64,000 nucleotides of DNA from Flabesymbios commensalis (lineage: Eukaryota; Annelida; Polychaeta; Terebellida; Flabelligeridae): contig OZ024912.1 in NCBI GenBank assembly GCA_964017125.1, positions 63,966,390-64,030,389 on the forward strand. The letters run 5' to 3'. The notes under the pieces are model-generated. The model had not been told where the DNA came from. It did not search any database and saw only the letters and a program-made list of their open reading frames with translations. Shown piece by piece: positions 60,401-64,000 of the stretch. Within the stretch, counting starts at the first letter, position 1; each line of letters begins with the position of its first letter. The position numbers were made by a program, and so were the translations under genes.

Positions 60401-62310
60401 GTTTCACCAGTTATTTTTTTGTTTCACCAGGGCTACATCATCTATCCTCTAGTGACACATTTTTTGTGAATATACAACAACTCATGCCTGTAAAGGGTCA
60501 GAAGCTACCTGGGCTTATATAACGTGTGCTCTGCTAGCGTGATTAGCGTACTAAGCTAGCCATTCTGAAAAACACCGTTATAATCAGTGATATTAGAACA
60601 GGCATTGAAATGTTGCCGCAACCACGTGCTTTGATCCACAATGACTACCAGTCAATGGTGGGTGAATGTCGTCGTCATTAGCCCGACAATGAGCCAGCCG
60701 CCGCATCCGCAAATTTTACAGCAAAAACTCATCCCTGTGACCAGCGACTTTCTGTCACCAACGACTTTTTTTGACTGGCAGAAGCATGGTCGTTGATGAC
60801 AGGATCTACTGTACTAGCTACATCTAATGTCACGCAGGACAACTGGACAGAGGAGGACTTGTTGACCCAGTGAACTGTATATACATGTAGTTCACTGGGT
60901 TGACCTGTATGCTGTTTACTATTAATCATGCTATTGTGTTGCTCATACCACGAGTCATCGTGGGCAGAAATGTCGACACAATGAGCATCGTTGGTTTAAT
61001 TGCCATCCATTGTTTTTTTGTTTAAAGAATAATTACAAAAATAAATTACACTTACACTGCCCCAAAATAAACCAAGCACAGGCGGATGTGGGCGACTATA
61101 ATCGCCGAGTTAATTCTTAATTAAAAAAAAAAAATTAAGAATTAATTTGCAGCAGGCTGCGCTTGGTTTATTGTGGGCGAATATAGTCGCCCATAGCAGT
61201 GTAAGTGTTAATTTATTAATTTTTAATTCTTAAAAAAAAATTTTTTAGAAAAAACAACAACAAAATTTCCATATCGTTTTGTGGTGTCTTTCTATTTGCG
61301 CTTTAAAGATAGCTAACTGACTGATTTTGTAATATAATGGTGTTTAATATCACTTGTTCATCAGAGGTTTTTTTGAAGATCCAACGTGCCAGATATTACT
61401 TAGTGGGAAACCACACATGCTGCAAATTTTATGCAGCAGTGTAAGGGTTAATCCCACCTCTAAGACTCTGACAGTCATAACTTGCTAGTGCACATCTTGT
61501 GTTGATATAAAAGTACAAGTAGCTCACTAATCACATGCTTATCGTGCTCACGGGGTCACAAGGGATGATGATTACTTCAGATGCGCTTGTATTCGTGTTA
61601 ATTACGTCATTCTATTGAATTGCAACACCTTTTATCACAACATAAAAGTATTCTGTTTATTACTACTATTTATTATTATTATTATTAATATATATTATAA
61701 TAATACTAAACACAATCAAATAAATCTAGGAACCGAGCCGTCACAGATCTATGAGCAGCCAACCCTGTGAAAAGCGTCCTTTTAAGGCAGGTGGCTGCTC
61801 ATAGCAGGTTCATTTGTATAGGAAATGTCATTTTGGGGAATGGCCAAGTGGCCTCCCATAGGAGGTTGGCTGCTCATAGGAGTGGCTGCTCATAGCAGGT
61901 ACTACTGTATATTATGTATTCATTATATGAAGGATACTAAAAAAAAACGTTAATAGATATTTATGCATTTGGAAAATGTGACTAAGGGGCTTATTGCATG
62001 GATTAGAATACTACGGGTTGCTTAATCAAATTACATAGGTGTTGTGGTATACATACTTACATGTTCCAAACAGAACCCCAATCATAACAGATGCCAGCCA
62101 TCCCATTTCACCCCTGCTGACATTGAACACTGTGCGTATCTCCTCCAAAATGATGCCTGATGTGTACATAATCCCATCAGAGATCACATGGGCCAAAAAA
62201 CTGGCCAGCACTACACACCAACCCCACCCTCCATCAGGGGGAACAGGCTGAGGGGTTGTCATTTGTGTATCATCATTCCTTCTTTCCCCACTCTTAGATG
62301 GAGATGACAT
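45912..62310 (-). CDS. SLC16 family (monocarboxylate transporter-like) protein, 7 coding exons
   Basis: The exons on the - strand are 62310-62061, 55894-55751, 52408-52273, 48384-47958, 47240-46703, 46403-46278 and 46126-45912. All are GT-AG and together give 611 codons plus a stop. The N-terminus carries the SLC16 signature PPDGGWGWCVVLASF at the first membrane segment. The second family motif is YFEKKRSFAVGLAVCGSGVG, before membrane segment 5. About twelve hydrophobic segments fit the major facilitator fold, with a long hydrophilic loop (about residues 212-393) between segments 6 and 7. In segment 8 the Arg of the Asp/Arg pair known from MCT1 is kept (TVSRVVLGWLAD) but the Asp position reads Ser, so proton-coupled lactate transport is doubtful. 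Subfamily and substrate cannot be named. The gene appears intact. Confidence 0.95.
46278..46403 (-). CDS. SLC16-like coding exon 6
   Basis: Acceptor TTATCTTGCAG, donor G|GTGATT. Encodes LVVALSSVVVVDLFGLQNMA, TNFGYFLMVASIAMTIGPPL and A, matching the family's DLxGLxxxxxAFGL...GPPxAG region of segments 10-11. Confidence 0.95.
46703..47240 (-). CDS. SLC16-like coding exon 5 (loop and segments 7-10)
   Basis: Acceptor CTGTGACAG (phase 0), donor CAAG|GTGACA. Encodes the rest of the loop (LVDFENSFDLSIFRSKAYLI) and segments with LVSCMSFNIPYIFLPDMAIL, DAAFLISVIGILSTVSRVVL and WMFVLVATMFGIFQG. An alternative AG seven bases downstream would break the frame. Confidence 0.93.
47420..47549. mobile_element. 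Short inverted-repeat unit with decayed hammerhead-like core
   Basis: GAAAGTGGTTAAATTTT at about 47421 is inverted as AAAATTTAACCACTTTC near 47549. Between them CAGATGAGCTGAAGGCAGGC is followed by CGAAACGTCG (47471-47500), close to a type I hammerhead core (CUGAUGA, stem II with AAGG loop, GAAAC) with substitutions. Penelope-like elements often carry such ribozymes next to their terminal repeats. This copy looks decayed. Confidence 0.4.
47751..47860. mobile_element. Palindromic AGCAAACAC MITE, near-perfect 110 bp hairpin
   Basis: CCCAGCAAACACAAAACATT and TTGTATAACATTTATACAA at left return inverted at right as TTGTATAAATGTTATACAA and AATGTTTTGTGTTTGCTGGG, around CAACGTCGAAGACGTTG. It sits inside another repeat whose sequence (GATCCTCGCACTGTCTG...GAACTGGATTCCCACACTG) continues on both sides, so it is a later insertion. 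It lies in intron 4 of the SLC16 gene. Confidence 0.9.
47905..47954. mobile_element. Half MITE next to the exon 4 splice donor
   Basis: On the - strand the intron begins GTAAACCAGCAAAACAAGGC and continues ATTGATCCAATGTTGTCTCA, ATGCTGAGCCAACA. Apart from the first few bases this is the end of the palindromic MITE family. Confidence 0.75.
47958..48384 (-). CDS. SLC16-like coding exon 4 (segment 6 and loop)
   Basis: Acceptor TTGTTGTAG, donor CAG|GTAAAC. Encodes YLINKYNWRGTFLIQAGIAL, SSLYRPLLPS and then a long hydrophilic loop rich in Ser, Asp and Pro. A MITE end starts about five bases inside the following intron. Confidence 0.93.
50215..52150. repeat. Intronic tandem array, ~315 bp units (4-5 copies)
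   Basis: Units share GGGCCAATATGCATACTGCA, TATTACCAAATTTTGATGAT, AAAGTTTTTATTATCAGAAT, CACACCAAAAACTAATCAGC, TGCAGGGTAGGGT, GAAGCAGTTCAAGCTCTAGA and GGCGGCCATCTTGGATTTTG. They start near 50215, 50520, 51310, 51775 and 52090. One unit is split by an insertion at about 50728-51176. The array lies in intron 3 of the SLC16 gene and stops about 120 bp before exon 3. Confidence 0.75.
50728..51176. mobile_element. Insertion with ACAGGGTTCCCA ends
   Basis: It begins ACAGGGTTCCCACAGAGATC and ends CATGGGAATCCTGT, imperfect inverted ends, and repeats CCATGACTTTTCCATGA-type words inside. It interrupts a unit of the 315 bp array, whose other copies are uninterrupted at this point. Flanks CCTTTAA and TTTTTAA may be a worn target duplication. 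The type resembles hAT-like MITEs. Confidence 0.55.
52273..52408 (-). CDS. SLC16-like coding exon 3
   Basis: Acceptor TTTTTCAG, donor AG|GTAAAA. Encodes VGLGMIFMPSVVSVCQYFEK, KRSFAVGLAVCGSGVGTFAF and APLG, containing the second SLC16 motif. Confidence 0.95.
52690..53522 (-). mobile_element. LINE fragment with zinc-binding reverse-transcriptase tail
   Basis: The - strand gives NEVEHLLRFEDLQYNLENSL, TWVNLIESSKNFGKATII, then VILYRKETFDLCPRKQWSFI and LCKLCECNTENLMHVLCDCE TIKEFW. The C-x2-C ... H-x-x-x-C pattern followed by FW is the zf-RVT domain found at the end of L1/Tx1-like LINE ORF2 proteins. The next piece, FLKSTWLVWERRCCIKNLND, continues in a different frame and stops interrupt the upstream part, so the copy is dead. 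It lies in intron 2 of the SLC16 gene. Confidence 0.75.
53576..54170 (-). repeat. Tandem CTAGACCATTAC-family units, inverted orientation
   Basis: About four to five units of ~120-130 bp with GGTCTAGCTATCTGGCATGG, TTTGCCAGATATCAGGCATA, AACCACACATTTTGTT and GGGCATATCCCT, the reverse complement of the array at 19.4 kb but shorter in period. Ends where a TTAACCCTCAAAGCGCTG repeat begins at 54174. Confidence 0.7.
55751..55894 (-). CDS. SLC16-like coding exon 2
   Basis: Acceptor CTTTTCAG, donor G|GTAGAT. Encodes PITGALINRFGCRKVGMTGG, LLSGIGMALSSMAQSI and TFLYFSYGIVT, covering membrane segments 2-4 including the NRFGCR loop common to the family. Confidence 0.95.
57360..57397. repeat. (AT)n microsatellite
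   Basis: About 18 uninterrupted AT dinucleotides. A shorter interrupted tract lies at 57137-57170 and another near 3071-3104. Confidence 0.95.
57930..58575. repeat. Degenerate AAGTCTGAAGTCC minisatellite
   Basis: The words GTCTGAAGT, GTCCAAAGTC and GTCCGAAGT recur every 10-14 bases for about 640 bp. Open frames on both strands (SDFGFWTTDF-like) are repeat by-products. A related short tract is at 2930-3030. Confidence 0.85.
58663..58785. mobile_element. Palindromic AGCAAACAC MITE
   Basis: CCCAACAAACACGATGAAAA at left, AGTGTTTGCTTGG at right and ACGACGGCGACGCTGGCC in the middle. Confidence 0.7.
59003..59122. mobile_element. Palindromic AGCAAACAC MITE
   Basis: CCCAGCAAACACAAGGCACT at left and CCTTGTCTTTGCTGGG at right, with AACGACGGCAACGCTGGCC inside. 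The middle is nearly identical to the copy 300 bp upstream, so the two share a subfamily. Confidence 0.8.
59891..59996. mobile_element. Palindromic AGCAAACAC MITE nested in the pogo-like element
   Basis: CCAGCAAACACAAGACGTTG at left; ATTGGGTCAATGGCTCATGT and TTACTG at right. It lies inside the pogo-like element and is therefore younger than it. Confidence 0.75.
60193..60300. mobile_element. Second nested palindromic AGCAAACAC MITE
   Basis: GACACAAGACGTTGATTCAA at left returns as TTGATTCAACGTATTGTGTC at right, around CATCGTAGACGATGG. Confidence 0.75.
61044..61215. mobile_element. ~170 bp hairpin MITE (ACACTTACACTGC ends)
   Basis: AATTACACTTACACTGC at left and GCAGTGTAAGTGTTAAT at right. Arms share AATAAACCAAGC and GGGCGACTATA, and the loop is TTAATTCTTAATT with an A run and its inverse. 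Diverged arms. Confidence 0.75.
61735..61907. mobile_element. TA-flanked pogo-like end (GCTGCTCATAGCAGG repeats)
   Basis: The right end reads GGCTGCTCATAGCAGGTACT, ACTG|TA. The words GGCTGCTCATAG and TTTTGGGGAATGGCCAAGTG recur. The inverse of this end occurs at about 8186-8277 in the GATD3-like intron, so both are copies of one family. The left limit here is uncertain. Confidence 0.55.
62061..62310 (-). CDS. SLC16-like coding exon 1
   Basis: Starts ATG at 62310 (MSSPSKSGERRNDD), reaches PVPPDGGWGWCVVLASFLAH and membrane segment 1-2 sequence, and ends GVLFGT plus one base before the donor GTAAGT. A sequence TTCTTTTTTAG lies eight bases upstream of the ATG (acceptor ending at 62319), so a separate 5' UTR exon upstream is likely. 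Confidence 0.95.
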
Positions 62311-62318
62311 GATTCAAT

Positions 62319-64000
62319 CTAAAAAAGAACAAGTTTGTATTACGTATGGCGCAAAACAACACAAGATAGGCCTACATTATGATATTATTCACCTATCAAA
62401 CTCATAATGCTTGTAGCAGCACAATGAAACAAACTAAAAAGAGTTGTCAAACCACACAATTTTTTATAGTGATGGTCTATTTATATCCGGCACGGTTTGC
62501 CAAATATCAGGCACAATAAACTTTAAGTAAATAATGTCCGATAGTCAGCAAGTTCGAATTTGATCTAGGGTACACCCTTTCAAAAAAGTCTCACACTTTG
62601 TTTTATAGTACACATTTATCTAGCTATATCTGTCACAGTTTGCCAAATATTTGGCAAACTGCGGCAATTGGCACTACTGCATGTATTAAAGTAAATAATA
62701 AATCAAATTGTATTTTTGTATGCATTCTTTAATAAAGTGACAGTCTCACATTTTTTTATGGTAATAATGGTCTAGCCATCCACCTGAATTTCCTTGAGTT
62801 GGAATTTTCCAGGTCACATCAGTAGCCGCACTCCCCGAAACCTCACATTTATTAATGGTCCAACTATTTAGCACTAGCCGATGTGAGTCAACAAAAAAGC
62901 CAAATGTAATAACCTCCAAAAGGCACGTCTACACTCCCTGAATGATGCATTCATGCAATTTGAAAGTAATGCCTCCATGGGTTTCCTAGATTTTCACTGT
63001 CTCAAGCTAATATGGCACAGGGATGTAGGTCAAATGTCATAAGGCCCAAAAGGCACAGCTACATGTACACCGCCTAAGTGATGTGTATGTGCAATATGAA
63101 AGAAATCCCCCGTGGATTTCTGTGATGTGCAGACGACCGGCTGGCTGGAATGCCCTGAACATTTAATCCATTCTTCATAGATTGTAGTTCTGATACACAC
63201 ACTTGTGTCAAGCTTTTCATTTATTCACCTTTGAAAAATACAGATAACTACGACAAGATAGGTTTTCTGACTTTTTTTACTGGAAATTTGTATTGATATT
63301 TAAATCTATATCATTACATAATATGTTTTTAAAATTATTTCAATAAATATTAATAATTCAAAATATAGGTATTTAATAATTTTTAGTTTGATTTTCTAGA
63401 AGACAAATCAACAAATCTGAAGTGCCTACAGTTGTTAACATAGACACTAAGCAAAGTTATGTATGTTTAAATATGCAAAGTAAACAAAATCTTGTGGTAA
63501 ACATTACCTACAGGACATTGTGTCCAATTCATAATCAATTTAATTTCAATAATGTGACGATTGATTCAAACTCAACCTTTTAAAGATTTATTTCTTTAAC
63601 GTTTAATGTATGAAATAACACGTGGTTGACATTGAAAAGACTATATCTTACATTTGCATAGCAAATATGAAAAAGTCTCCACCTTCCACAATTAAGAGTT
63701 TATTGCCAATGCAGTAGCAATGGGGTATAATATGACCTGATGACAAGAGTGCCATGGCAGCAATATTGGATATATGCAAACTAGCTTATTATTGAGGGCA
63801 ATCCATCAGAGGGCTGTGTTAAGAAACAATTTGAGAGGATTGGATGAATATTGTCGACTGGAGAGCATTTGGGCAAACGTCGTTCTAATATGCAAATTAG
63901 CCCATGGCGGCCATCTTGAAAGTTCAAATTCAACCAGGATCATATTAGCACAATAAGTCCATAGACCTCTAAATTACACAACCCTCTGCTAGGTTCTCTT
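62319..64000. other. Region upstream of SLC16-like exon 1
   Basis: No coding exon was recognised. It contains decayed units of the CTAGACCATTAC family (about 62450-62880) and of the CAAAAGGCACATCTACACC core (about 62890-63130), and a repeat at 63746-63950 (ATATGCAAATTAGCCCATGG, CGGCCATCTTGAA) that also occurs at 55300-55420 in intron 1. A 5' UTR exon or promoter may lie here or beyond the window; none could be pinned down. Confidence 0.5.

Larger units (their letters stand above)
59186..60811. mobile_element. 1.6 kb pogo/Tigger-like non-autonomous element
   Basis: Terminal inverted repeats CAGTAGATCCTGTCATCAAC (left, followed by GACC) and its exact inverse (GTTGATGACAGGATCTACTG, right) are each flanked by TA (59184-59185, 60812-60813). 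Subterminal words (CAACGACTTTTTTT) recur at both ends. CAG-starting ends plus TA duplication fit the pogo branch of Tc1/mariner. No transposase frame remains. Two palindromic MITEs are nested inside (about 59891-59996 and 60193-60300). Confidence 0.8.

Overview
This window looks like nuclear DNA from a marine invertebrate animal. It is AT-rich, has spliced genes with GT-AG introns that are long relative to the exons, and carries a very high load of short non-autonomous transposons. Frequent TAGGCCTA-type words and palindromic AGCAAACACAAGACGTTGA-type MITEs make an echinoderm or hemichordate plausible. That is an impression, not a diagnosis.

Two host genes can be read exon by exon, and they converge tail to tail. 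On the + strand (5870-18153) lies a gene for an ES1/ElbB-like mitochondrial protein, the orthologue of vertebrate GATD3 (C21orf33), in the DJ-1/PfpI class I glutamine-amidotransferase-like superfamily. Six exons splice in frame into 221 codons plus a stop. The exon for the N-terminal targeting peptide was not found. On the - strand (62310-45912) lies an SLC16 (monocarboxylate transporter-like) gene. Seven coding exons splice in frame into 611 codons plus a stop.

Layout: 1-5.9 kb is unassigned DNA with MITEs, a tRNA-like SINE and a tandem duplication. 5.9-18.3 kb is the GATD3-like gene, its introns filled with DNA-transposon derivatives. 18.3-45.9 kb is a repeat-dominated intergenic stretch. 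It holds a 5.4 kb foldback (giant palindrome) element whose arms contain a hierarchical minisatellite, and two adjacent head-to-head tandem-repeat carriers with matching ends. It also holds hairpin MITEs and TTAA-flanked MITEs. 45.9-62.3 kb is the SLC16 gene, with an intronic ~315 bp tandem array, a LINE fragment, a nested pogo-like element and minisatellites. 62.3-64 kb is upstream repeat-rich DNA.

The genes have no evident functional link beyond adjacency. The most unusual biology is in the mobile DNA. The foldback element has a 63 bp (3 x 21 bp) core satellite. Two families of satellite-bearing, Helentron/pearl-like elements share ends but carry different core monomers. Roughly twenty copies of one palindromic MITE are present, one starting a few bases inside a splice donor of the transporter gene. 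No tRNA or rRNA gene, CRISPR array or intact transposase gene was seen.
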